A stretch of 10,928 nt of DNA, from contig CAVURW010000231.1 in the NCBI GenBank assembly GCA_963743595.1, positions 1 through 10,928 on the forward strand, written 5' to 3'. Position 1 is the first letter of the stretch, and each line of letters opens with the position of its first letter. The notes below the pieces were generated by a model. It saw only the letters and a program-made list of their open reading frames with translations, was not told the origin of the DNA and searched no databases. The position numbers were made by a program, and so were the translations under genes. Shown here one piece after another: positions 1-6,364 of this stretch. This stretch comes from CAVURW01 sp963743595. GTDB lineage: Bacteria; Verrucomicrobiota; Verrucomicrobiia; Methylacidiphilales; UBA1321.

Positions 1-300
1 CCACCATTTGCTCTGGGCAGCCGGTGCGGCGTTCGCCGCAGGCTTCGCGGCCGGCGCCTCGGCAGCCTTCTCAGCAGCAGCTTTGGGCGGCGCGCTGGCG
101 GCCCCTGCCCCGGCCGCCTTCACGTCTTCGCCCTCGCCGGCCAGCACCGCGATCACGTCGTTGACCGCGACATCCTGCGTGCCTTCGGGCACCAGGATCT
201 TTGCAATGGTGCCCTCGTCGACCGCCTCGACCTCCATGGTCGCCTTGTCGGTCTCGATCTCGGCGATGACATCGCCAGTTCGCCGCCGCCTTCTTGCTGG
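1..300 (-). pseudogene. Lipoyl domain of a dihydrolipoamide acetyltransferase (E2), partial, 5' end frame-broken
   Basis: Read from 273 down to 1, the minus strand gives a classic lipoyl domain: GDVIAEIETDKATMEVEAVD, then a segment ending in a GEGEDVKA-type run, then an Ala/Pro/Lys linker that runs off the window edge. The lysine of DKA is the lipoylation site. In the pyruvate dehydrogenase complex this arm carries acetyl groups between E1, E2 and E3. The wording is that of alphaproteobacterial E2 proteins (pdhC/aceF type). The N-terminal part should read roughly ALSPTMEKGN...KKEGD. Instead there is an in-frame TGA at 301-303. A MEKGN-like remnant lies in another frame near 327-314, and the distance from it to GDV is about five bases short. 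The piece is far richer in GC, with nearly all codons ending in G or C, than the rest of the window. It may be a chimeric assembly, error-rich sequence, or a decayed transferred gene. The domain call is firm; the gene's status is not. Confidence 0.6.
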
Positions 301-394
301 TCATCTGCGTAGCGTTGCCCTTTCCATCGTCCACGCACAGGCGGCAGCAGCAGGTACGGGTCAAGGTAGCGGTACATAAACATGAAACGTATTG

Positions 395-970
395 CTAGGG
401 AATCGGAGTGGGCGTGGGTGTGGGTGAGGGCGCGGCGGCTAGGGGCACCTGAATTTCCTTCAGCTTGGCCTGCCCTTTTCGGATTAGATCGGCAATTTCG
501 GGAAGCTTATCCGGTGCCACAATGAGCTTTTCGTTACCGCATTGAAACAGGGCGGAGCGCTCGCCCGTCGGAGTCGTGTAAATGCACACTTCCAGGTCTT
601 GCATCGTGAAAACGCCTTCGAGTTGATCGAGCCGAACGGCGTTTTTGTCCAGCGTTTGGAGGTAATCGAGCGCTTTTAGCAGGTTATCAATGGCGTCTTC
701 GTTAACGATGCTCGCCCCTGCGCCATCGAGTCCGTGGACGCTGATCCGCAGTTTGTACATCGTCGTGGCGATTTGTGAGTAGTGCAATTCCAACGCCTCA
801 ACCGTGACGCCATCGACGGTCCCGATCTTGGATGTTCCCTGGATGAGCAATCCGCTCGGTAGGACCGGATTTGCTGGCATTGTCGAGGTTGCAGAGGCAG
901 GAGCAGCGGCTGGCGGCACTTGGGCCGTTGCCATTCCAGCGAGGAGTAGGGTGAACCAAACGGGTTTCAT
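395..970 (-). CDS. Small exported protein of unknown function
   Basis: This 191-residue protein is not recognised. It begins with a short signal peptide (MKPVWFTLLLAGMATAQ, likely cut after an Ala near residue 16). An Ala/Pro/Thr-rich stretch follows to about residue 40, then a mixed alpha/beta-looking body (LIQGTSKIGTVDGVTVEALE, an ALDYLQTLDKNA helix, two Cys in the second half), and a Pro/Thr tail ending TPTPTPIP. The ATG at 970 is chosen because it starts exactly at the signal peptide; the frame stays open upstream but antisense to other sequence. It should act in the periplasm or at the outer membrane. The tail is encoded by a GT-rich simple repeat near 412-430, so its length may vary between strains. 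A perfect 14-bp palindrome sits 8 bases upstream of the start codon. The next gene upstream on the same strand ends 80 bp away, so co-transcription is possible. Confidence 0.7.
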   Translation of the reverse strand: MKPVWFTLLLAGMATAQVPPAAAPASATSTMPANPVLPSGLLIQGTSKIGTVDGVTVEALELHYSQIATTMYKLRISVHGLDGAGASIVNEDAIDNLLKALDYLQTLDKNAVRLDQLEGVFTMQDLEVCIYTTPTGERSALFQCGNEKLIVAPDKLPEIADLIRKGQAKLKEIQVPLAAAPSPTPTPTPIP

Positions 971-977
971 AGGCGTT

Positions 978-991
978 GCCGAATATTCGGC
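978..991. promoter_or_regulatory. Perfect 14-bp palindrome at the translation start of the small exported protein
   Basis: GCCGAATATTCGGC is its own reverse complement. It lies 8 bases upstream of the minus-strand ATG at 970, where a ribosome binding site would be, in the 80-bp spacer after the membrane-protein gene. It could be a repressor site or a small hairpin covering translation initiation. No matching regulator is known from this window. Confidence 0.3.
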
Positions 992-1050
992 TTTTATGCG
1001 GCACTTGGCTAAAGAAAAATGATTGTCCTGCCCAAGAGTCAATGTGCGAG

Positions 1051-2055
1051 TCACGCCGCTTTTCGTAAGCGACCCAGGAGAATCGTTAAAGGAGTGATCG
1101 TTAAGATTTCGGTGATGACGAGTAATAAAGTGTGTCCGGCGATGAGCGTAAAAACGGCCGCTGAGATGTAGTTGGCGAGGGCAAAGGCGGCCAGATTTGG
1201 CACGGTGATCCAGTTCATTCTGATCAGCCCTTCGCGTACGCCGATAAAGAATGCAGCGATAACGACGCAAAACAGGAGCAATGGGATGTGAATGAGTGCC
1301 AGGAGGGCGAAGCCGATAACGAAGCCGGGATAGAACAGAAAACCGATCACCATGGGCCGGATATCGAGCGGAAAACGGCGTTCGAGAAAGCGGTCGTCCT
1401 TCGTGAACCAGCGTGAGGCGAGAACGAAAAACGCCATCCACATCAGGAGAAATACCAACATCGGGACTTGGGTGTGCAACCGCTCTTGCTTGAATAAATT
1501 ATTGTCCGCCGAGAAAAAAATCAGACAGCCGAACAGGAGCAAGATCACCGTCGCGGGATAGTAGAGCCAGCCGGACAACCACAGTCGATTTCGCGCCTCT
1601 GGAAACCACCACGTCACCAGCGTGATCGGGAAAAGGGTCGAGTAGAGCGCATGCCACGGCACGATGAAGAATGCCCAAGGCCAATTGAACCCAAAGAAGC
1701 GGTAGCCGTTGTAATTCTGAATGGGTAAGTGTTGGTTGAGCAGGAGCGTTTGCGCAGTGAGGCCTTCGTTAAAGATTCCGTAAACCAAGCCCAGGCAAAA
1801 CAGCCCAGACATGTTCAGTTTCCAGCTCACCCAAAGATCGCGAATGAGTAGTGCTGGCAACCCGTACACGACCATCAAGAGCACGAAATTCTTCGGTAAA
1901 AGGAACACGGGTAGAGGCGCGTTTCCCGTGAGCAGCTCGGTGAGGCAGCTAGGAATAATCGCCAATACAAGCACCGGGTAGAAACGGTTCACTCCACTCA
2001 ATCCAGCGGAGAGCCGGTTTAAGCGCAAATCAATTCCTGCTTTCGCCGGTTTCAT
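1051..2055 (-). CDS. Polytopic inner-membrane protein of unknown function
   Basis: This 334-residue protein has about eight to ten hydrophobic segments from residue 25 to the C-terminus (for example PVLVLAIIPSCLTELL, FVLLMVVYGLPALLI, MLVFLLMWMAFFVLA, LLLFCVVIAAFFIGV), so it is an integral membrane protein. Segment three to four contains YGIFNEGLTAQTLL, and further on comes PWHALYSTLFPITL. A buried Asn-Glu followed downstream by a Trp-His pair recalls the glutamate and histidine motifs of CPBP-type intramembrane proteases. The usual EExxxR is absent, so a protease call is not justified. It also resembles uncharacterised multi-pass proteins with a GIxEEGL...H pattern. The start ATG at 2053-2055 leaves 23 bp to the divergent kelch gene. 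No substrate or partner can be inferred. Confidence 0.7.
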   Translation of the reverse strand: MKPAKAGIDLRLNRLSAGLSGVNRFYPVLVLAIIPSCLTELLTGNAPLPVFLLPKNFVLLMVVYGLPALLIRDLWVSWKLNMSGLFCLGLVYGIFNEGLTAQTLLLNQHLPIQNYNGYRFFGFNWPWAFFIVPWHALYSTLFPITLVTWWFPEARNRLWLSGWLYYPATVILLLFGCLIFFSADNNLFKQERLHTQVPMLVFLLMWMAFFVLASRWFTKDDRFLERRFPLDIRPMVIGFLFYPGFVIGFALLALIHIPLLLFCVVIAAFFIGVREGLIRMNWITVPNLAAFALANYISAAVFTLIAGHTLLLVITEILTITPLTILLGRLRKAA

Positions 2056-2078
2056 CCAATCTATAGCCTACTTCGTAA

Positions 2079-3243
2079 ATGACCTCCCGGCGCACACAAC
2101 TTGTTGCGGGTTGCCTAATCGTTCTGGTGTTGTCACTCATCGGATTATCTCTTAAATCGAACCGCGCTGATCTGATCATTCCTCGATTTGGGCACAACGC
2201 TACGTTGCTGAAAGACGGGCGCATTTTCGTGAGTGGCGGGAATACGATTACAAATGACAACGCCACCTTTCAGTATCTGCAATTCCTAAGATCCATTCCT
2301 TGGGTGGGCACTTGGATCCCGTTGTATAGCCCTACAATTATATGGACGGAGCATGGCGAGATTTTAGACACCAAAACGTGGCGCTGGCGTCTCTGTCCCA
2401 GCGGCAATGACCGCGCCGGTTCCGCGCTCCTCTTGAAGGATGGGCGCGTCTTTGAGCAGATGGACGATACTTGGCGAGGCGTGCCGCGGTTGCCGAAAAT
2501 CTTTGATCCGGTCACCGAAACATGGTCCGCCCCCCCCACACTCGCCGCGGCCAAACTTCGAAACGGCAGCCCTCGTGTGGTATTGATTGGGCATTCAGAT
2601 GAAGTCTTTTTTTCCGCTTGTCCTGTCTGTGTCGAGCCCGAAACCGGTTGCTGCGAAACCATCCGTACCCCTGGAAACCCTAATCCGTACCCGGCTTGGA
2701 CTGTGCAGCTCACGGACCAGACTTTTCTAGTCTCGGCAGATGGAACTTCTTGTATGATCTACAACCCGGCTACGGAGACGTGGAAACCGACGGTAGCTTT
2801 AGCTCATGTCCATGCAGAAGGACGAGCCCTGATGCTTCCGAGCGGACGGGTGCTGGTTTGTGGTGGTTGGGATAGAGGGGTTTTTGAAAGCTCGGCGGAG
2901 CTCTATGATCCCAAAACAGGTACATGGTCCCTAACGGGTTCCATGCATTTCCCGCGAAACTTCCCCACGCTCACGCTTCTCTCCAATGGCACGGTTCGTC
3001 GTCGGAGGTGGGCCGAGTCGAGGGCCTGCGCAAGCCAGTTGCGAGATTTATGATCCTTCCACGGGTCAATGGAGTGTGACTGGCTCCTTGAATCAGGCGC
3101 GAGCGAGCCATTCTGCGACGCTGCTGCCCTCCGGCAAAGTATTGGTGATCGGTGGATGCGACGCCGTTTTTATTGGTGATGAGAGAGCGCTAAGTAGTTG
3201 CGAGTTGTACGACCCAGCGACAGGAACGTGGACTGAGCTGTGA
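2079..3243 (+). pseudogene. Kelch-repeat (galactose oxidase-like propeller) protein with one frameshift
   Basis: The N-terminus has one hydrophobic segment (about residues 8-25), a signal anchor or uncleaved signal, so the propeller should sit outside the cytoplasm. Kelch blades follow, each with a hydrophobic strand ending in GG or a variant and a YDPxTGTW-type turn: DGRIFVSGG, DGRVFEQM, SGRVLVCGG, then AELYDPKTGTWSLTGS, CEIYDPSTGQWSVTGS, SGKVLVIGG and CELYDPATGTWTEL. The first frame (2079-3053) is left at about 2985; the true continuation is in the next frame, ending with TGA at 3241-3243. Removing one base from ggcacgg restores NGRFVVGGG, exactly the spacing of the other blades, so a single extra base is the simplest explanation. 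The restored length is about 387 residues. Kelch propellers bind proteins or sugars; no galactose-oxidase catalytic residues can be assigned. The break may be a real mutation or a sequencing error. Confidence 0.8.
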
Positions 3244-3301
3244 AGTTTTCCAGGCATAAAAATACCCGCTACTGATTCTCTTCCAGGTACTTCTGATGGC
3301 C

Positions 3302-3315
3302 GAACAAATTTGTTC
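3302..3315. promoter_or_regulatory. Perfect 14-bp palindrome upstream of an exported-protein gene
   Basis: GAACAAATTTGTTC is perfectly self-complementary and lies 86 bases before the ATG at 3402, in the 158-bp spacer after the kelch gene. The position suits an operator. The GAAC/GTTC arms recall LexA boxes, but the six-base centre does not fit the four-base spacing of those sites. Confidence 0.3.
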
Positions 3316-3401
3316 TGACAAGGGGCTCGATTTCTTGGCGATTTGAGGCACACTCGTGTCCCGTCCGGGTTGTGTAAATCAAGCAAAGGGAGATCGTGCG
3401 G

Positions 3402-4175
3402 ATGAAACAAATACTTCGAATGGGGGGAATTCTGGGCGTGCTCGTCTGCATTGCCAGCTCTGGCGTCGATGGGAAAACGCTCAAACTCATCAAAGATCCC
3501 TCGGAAGAGCTGCTGCTGAAAGTGCCCACAGACTGGATCATCGGGAGTGAAGATGCGGGTTCCGATTTCATCACGCATGCGTACACCATTCGCGATCCGG
3601 ATGATACCGAGCATGTCCGCCTCGGTTGGTTCAATACACCGCAACCCCCTGAATCCATCTCTGATGCGACCATTGAGCTGTTCAAGAGCCGAGTGCAGGA
3701 TTGGCTGGAATCGCATAAGAAGACCGGCATTATCAAGGGCGATCAAGAGCTGCAGATCGGTGAGAAGCAGGCCTATTTTGTCCGAGTGGAATTGACGGAG
3801 GATGGGATCACGCGAAACGTCGATTTTTTCCTGGTGCTGGGCACGAAAGCGCTCTACGTCCTCTCCGTAACGCACTGTGGCGATAAAGTGAACGCGGAGT
3901 TGGCGGAGAACCTGGGCCAAGTCATCGTAGCCAACCCTGTTGAGGAGAATCAGCGCGAGGCTGCAGAGGTGGATGCCGAGGAGAAAGCGCGGGAGAGTGA
4001 CAGGAGCGACTCCCCGGCGCAGTCAGAGCGTTATGACAATCCTCAAGTACAAAGCAGCGACGACAGGCCAGCTAGCCTCCGGGGAAGTTTCATCATCATT
4101 CGCATCTTGGGTGGTGGTTTTCTCATGGCGTTGGCGACCGTCTATCGGATATTGCGTTACTCGTTTCAACGATGA
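3402..4175 (+). CDS. Exported protein with C-terminal membrane anchor, unknown function
   Basis: This 257-residue protein starts with a signal peptide (MKQILRMGGILGVLVCIASS, cut near residue 24). A globular domain follows to about residue 180 (KLIKDPSEELLLKVPTDWI, then a long helix IELFKSRVQDWLESHKK, strands EKQAYFVRVEL and NVDFFLVLG, and ALYVLSVTH). The VPxDW opening and strand-helix-strand order recall PsbP/DUF1795-like folds, an untested resemblance. Residues 180-225 are a highly charged Glu/Asp/Ser/Arg linker. A single hydrophobic helix near residues 228-248 (FIIIRILGGGFLMALATVY) ends in basic residues (RILRYSFQR), the layout of a type I anchor with the domain outside and a short basic tail inside. 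GGGAG at 3388-3392, nine bases before ATG 3402, supports this start over the GTG at 3396. The next gene starts 121 bp downstream and seems to have its own promoter. Confidence 0.75.
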   Translation: MKQILRMGGILGVLVCIASSGVDGKTLKLIKDPSEELLLKVPTDWIIGSEDAGSDFITHAYTIRDPDDTEHVRLGWFNTPQPPESISDATIELFKSRVQDWLESHKKTGIIKGDQELQIGEKQAYFVRVELTEDGITRNVDFFLVLGTKALYVLSVTHCGDKVNAELAENLGQVIVANPVEENQREAAEVDAEEKARESDRSDSPAQSERYDNPQVQSSDDRPASLRGSFIIIRILGGGFLMALATVYRILRYSFQR

Positions 4176-4251
4176 TTTACGGTCACCACGCGTCAACGAT
4201 TTAAGCCCGTTTATAGCTTGGGCGGATGACGTAAAAACTCAATTACGGCAA

Positions 4252-4280
4252 TTGACAATTTCGCATCACTGCTTCGTAAT
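4252..4280 (+). promoter_or_regulatory. Candidate sigma70-type promoter
   Basis: A perfect TTGACA (4252-4257) is followed after 17 bases by CGTAAT (4275-4280), which matches the -10 consensus at four of six positions including the last four. Transcription would begin near 4287. This makes the ATG at 4279, inside the -10 box, unusable and favours ATG 4297, leaving a leader of about ten bases. Confidence 0.4.
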
Positions 4281-4296
4281 GGCGAAACCTTCCGCC

Positions 4297-5283
4297 ATGA
4301 AAATCCTTCTGCGTTGGACTCCTTTAGCACTCCTCCTAGCTTTTACCTCAGCTACTTTCGCGCAAACTGATACTCTCAATACTCTGCAGCGTGAATTGAA
4401 TGAATTGAAGGTCTATCAGAAAAAGGCAGAAGACGATACATTTGCGAAGTTCTTCAAGGAAATCACGGACGCCTCCACAGATCCAGATAAGGCGATGGAC
4501 CTTTATCAATCGGCCGTGGAGGCACTCGCCACTAAGCCGGAGGATGGGGCTTCAACGGATCCCAACAATCCCGGGCAAGCCTCTCATACGCCTACACCTC
4601 GACCTCATCATCCGAAACCCGAGAAACCGCAGACGATTGATGATAAAGCGCTCACGCCCACTTTGGTGATGGCTCATTGCGGACTGGTTCGTTTCAGCGC
4701 CCTGTTCATCTTAAAGCCAGAGACTCCTGGGTTAAAACAGAGTTTTGCCGTCTGGCTGGAATCTGTGGGTTCTAACTATCCAGATATTGGCAGAAACGAG
4801 CTGAAGGGCGTGGCGGTTGTCGATTCAGTGATCACCAAGTTTTATGGTCTCAATCTCGGTGATAGTGACGAAGGCAAGTGGAGTCTGAAAAAGACTCCGG
4901 AACTCTATAAGCTCGACGTCCTCAAGCCGTTGGCCGACGCGAATGATCCCAAGGTGTTGACGTCTTGGAACACCTACGGTGGCATGCTGCACTTCGATGA
5001 AACGGACGAAGATCGGTGGACGCGCGTGGTCCAACCCTCGCTCGTTTTTCAGATGCGACTGGCCGCCTACAAACTGGCTCCTGGTGCTGACAAACTTGCA
5101 GCTCTGTTTGAAGTGATTAAGCAAAACCCGCTGCACCCGGAAGCGAAAGATATGATCGCTACCGTCTCCGATCTGCTGGCCGCAGCTAAGGCCCAATTCG
5201 GAGGTGGCGCTCCGTCCGTCGCCCCGCAACCGTCCCCGCAACCGGCTGGCCCGATCATTATTGGGGCCGGTAGCGGGCATTAG
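4297..5283 (+). CDS. Secreted protein with Pro/His-rich linker, unknown function
   Basis: This is a 328-residue protein from ATG 4297; ATG 4279 would add six residues. The signal peptide is MKILLRWTPLALLLAFTSATFA, cut before QTD. Residues 24-80 look like a coiled-coil or helical segment (LNTLQRELNELKVYQKKAED, then DPDKAMDLYQSAVEALA). A Pro/His/Thr/Lys linker follows (TPTPRPHHPKPEKP), then a mostly helical domain to about residue 300 (TPTLVMAHCGLVRFSALFIL, SFAVWLESVGSNYPDIG, TRVVQPSLVFQMRLAAYKLA, ALFEVIKQNPLHPEAKDM). The tail is a Gly/Pro/Gln-rich end (PQPSPQPAGPIIIGAGSGH). The two-part helical layout suggests a scaffold or binding role outside the cytoplasm, but no family is recognised. A consensus-like promoter lies directly upstream. 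The gene is followed immediately by the tandem repeat block, which begins 4 bp after the stop codon. Confidence 0.7.
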   Translation: MKILLRWTPLALLLAFTSATFAQTDTLNTLQRELNELKVYQKKAEDDTFAKFFKEITDASTDPDKAMDLYQSAVEALATKPEDGASTDPNNPGQASHTPTPRPHHPKPEKPQTIDDKALTPTLVMAHCGLVRFSALFILKPETPGLKQSFAVWLESVGSNYPDIGRNELKGVAVVDSVITKFYGLNLGDSDEGKWSLKKTPELYKLDVLKPLADANDPKVLTSWNTYGGMLHFDETDEDRWTRVVQPSLVFQMRLAAYKLAPGADKLAALFEVIKQNPLHPEAKDMIATVSDLLAAAKAQFGGGAPSVAPQPSPQPAGPIIIGAGSGH

Positions 5284-5330
5284 GCCGGACGGGGCTCACA
5301 GCAGCGCAAGGCGTGCGCAGGCGGAGTCGC

Positions 5331-5390
5331 CTACGAGTCAAAACGCTTTTGGGACTGATTTTGCTCGTACCATAAAGGCACGAGCGGCAT
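5331..5390 (-). other. Possible 19-codon micro-ORF inside repeat unit 1
   Basis: The minus strand of unit 1 reads MPLVPLWYEQNQSQKRFDS then TAG. The ATG is preceded by GAAAGGA four bases away, a Shine-Dalgarno-like run. The frame is preserved in unit 2. It could be a real small peptide or chance; no family is known to me. Confidence 0.25.
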
Positions 5391-5454
5391 GTGGTCCTTT
5401 CGCCCCTGACGGGGCTCACAGCAGGGCAAGGCGCGCGGGCGCGGGCGGAGTCGC

Positions 5455-5514
5455 CTACGAGTCAAAATGCTTTTGGGACTGATTTTGCTCGTACCATAAA
5501 GGCACGAGCGGCAT
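5455..5514 (-). other. Possible 19-codon micro-ORF inside repeat unit 2
   Basis: This is the second copy of the frame in unit 1, with the same upstream GAAAGGA. It differs only by His for Arg at residue 16 (CAT for CGT). One change in two copies cannot tell selection on the peptide from recent duplication. Confidence 0.25.
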
Positions 5515-5638
5515 GTGGTCCTTTCGCCCCTGACGAGGCTCACAGCAGCACAAGGCGTGCACGTTCCAGCAGGCGGATGTCGTCCAAAGCGCCCGGCAGC
5601 ATAGCGTTGATTACGCTGACATTGGCATTGCGCCTGCT

Positions 5639-5666
5639 CGGCAACGAGCGATTGCCGCTTAGGCAA
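5639..5666. promoter_or_regulatory. Candidate operator: three alternating GGCAA/TTGCC half-sites
   Basis: CGGCAA (5639-5644), TTGCCG (5652-5657) and GGCAA (5662-5666) form two overlapping inverted repeats, CGGCAA-N7-TTGCCG and TTGCC-N5-GGCAA, spaced about one helical turn apart. They end 17 bases before the ATG of the HTH-cupin regulator at 5684, the usual place for autoregulation. A link to that regulator is inference from position. Confidence 0.35.
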
Positions 5667-5683
5667 CCGACTTTCCTTTATTT

Positions 5684-6322
5684 ATGAGCATTGTCCTCGA
5701 TTCCGTCGAAATTCAGTTGGCCTCCTTTGGAGCGAGGTTAAGGGAACTTCGGCTGCAACGCAGGTGGACCTTGGGTGAGTTGGCCACGCGAAGTGCGCTC
5801 TCGAAGACTTTTCTTTCTCGCCTGGAGACGGGTGATCGTCAGGCGTCGATTGCCGCGGTTTTGACCTTGGCACGGGTGTTCGGCGTCTCGCTTGCATCCC
5901 TATTTGAGACTGAAATTGCCGTGGAGCCGTGTGTTATTGTGAGAGGGAAAGAGGCTGTCTACAAGACGGCGAATGGTCTCACGTACACCCCGCTTTCCAA
6001 TGCGGAGCGGTTTTTTAATTTGCAACCGATTCGGATCACGGTGTCGAAGGATCGCACTGGAAATGAGCACTTTCATCATGAGGGCGAGGAATGGGTTCAC
6101 GTCCTCTCTGGCCAGCTTCGTCTTTCCCTAGCGGGAAAGACATACGATCTCGAGTGCGGGGATAGCGCTCATTTTGATTCACGTCTGGCTCATCGGCTGA
6201 TCGCCATGGGAGGCCGGGATGTGGAGGTTTTACTGGTCGCTTCACCGTTACCGGAGGCTGGGTTTGCTCCGATTGCGCAGAAACAGCCAAAACGGGCGAT
6301 TCCACGGACGCAACGCTTTTAA
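5684..6322 (+). CDS. XRE-family transcriptional regulator with C-terminal cupin domain
   Basis: This 212-residue protein has the common two-domain layout. An HTH_3 (XRE/Cro) DNA-binding domain spans about residues 15-73 (LRELRLQRRWTLGELATRSA, then SKTFLSRLETGDRQAS as turn and recognition helix). A cupin barrel spans about residues 110-187, with HFHHEGEEWVHVLSGQL and a later LAHRL giving likely metal or ligand residues His129, His131, Glu135/136 and His170. Members of this family (PuuR, SutR and similar) sense a small molecule in the cupin and usually repress a nearby transport or catabolic gene. Here the APC permease starts 42 bp downstream on the same strand, so control of uptake of the permease substrate is the natural reading. 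No Shine-Dalgarno is visible before the ATG; CTTTCCTTTATTT precedes it directly. Three alternating half-sites lie upstream. Confidence 0.88.
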   Translation: MSIVLDSVEIQLASFGARLRELRLQRRWTLGELATRSALSKTFLSRLETGDRQASIAAVLTLARVFGVSLASLFETEIAVEPCVIVRGKEAVYKTANGLTYTPLSNAERFFNLQPIRITVSKDRTGNEHFHHEGEEWVHVLSGQLRLSLAGKTYDLECGDSAHFDSRLAHRLIAMGGRDVEVLLVASPLPEAGFAPIAQKQPKRAIPRTQRF

Positions 6323-6348
6323 TCCGAAAAAACAAAACAAAAACAACA

Positions 6349-6357
6349 AGGAAGGAA
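6349..6357 (+). promoter_or_regulatory. Strong ribosome binding site for the permease
   Basis: The A-rich 42-bp spacer contains AGGAAGGAAGAG shortly before ATG 6365, the best Shine-Dalgarno run in the window. The permease is therefore probably translated well from a transcript shared with the regulator. Confidence 0.55.
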
Positions 6358-6364
6358 GAGTATA

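Larger units (their letters stand above)
5288..5582. repeat. Tandem repeat block, two full units of 120 and 124 bp plus a partial third
   Basis: Units begin with GAC(G)GGGCTCACAGCAG at 5288, 5408 and 5532. Units 1 and 2 agree over about 100 bases from GCGGAGTCGCC through the start of the next unit, apart from one C/T change and G/A at the third unit's head. A variable 27-31 base stretch near the front of each unit accounts for the length difference. The third copy holds only the first 50 or so bases and then diverges. Each full unit contains an inverted pair GCTCGT-N11-ACGAGC (5363-5385 in unit 1), so the transcript could fold. The block starts right after the stop codon at 5283 and fills most of the 400-bp spacer before the regulator gene. 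It looks like an intergenic repeat family rather than a gene; CRISPR is excluded by unit size and the lack of spacers. Confidence 0.85.

Noticed and set aside
395..1441. 348-residue minus-strand reading frame
   Set aside because: Only the part from ATG 970 starts at a signal peptide; the upstream part runs through the coding region of the membrane-protein gene in another frame.
3302..3315. LexA/SOS box
   Set aside because: GAAC and GTTC arms are separated by six bases rather than four, and the downstream gene has no link to DNA repair.
3093..3920. 275-residue minus-strand reading frame
   Set aside because: It lies antisense to the kelch end and the anchored exported protein, both of which have clear protein features; no domain is visible in it.
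3940..4296. Upstream extension of the 4297-5283 frame
   Set aside because: It overlaps the previous gene in another frame and puts a signal peptide in mid-protein; a promoter lies just before 4297.
5288..5582. CRISPR array
   Set aside because: Units are 120-124 bp, directly adjacent and nearly identical throughout, with no unique spacers.
5204..5687. Plus-strand reading frames across the repeat block (92 and 98 codons)
   Set aside because: They are made of translated repeat units, overlap the real gene end, have no ribosome binding site and vary with repeat length.
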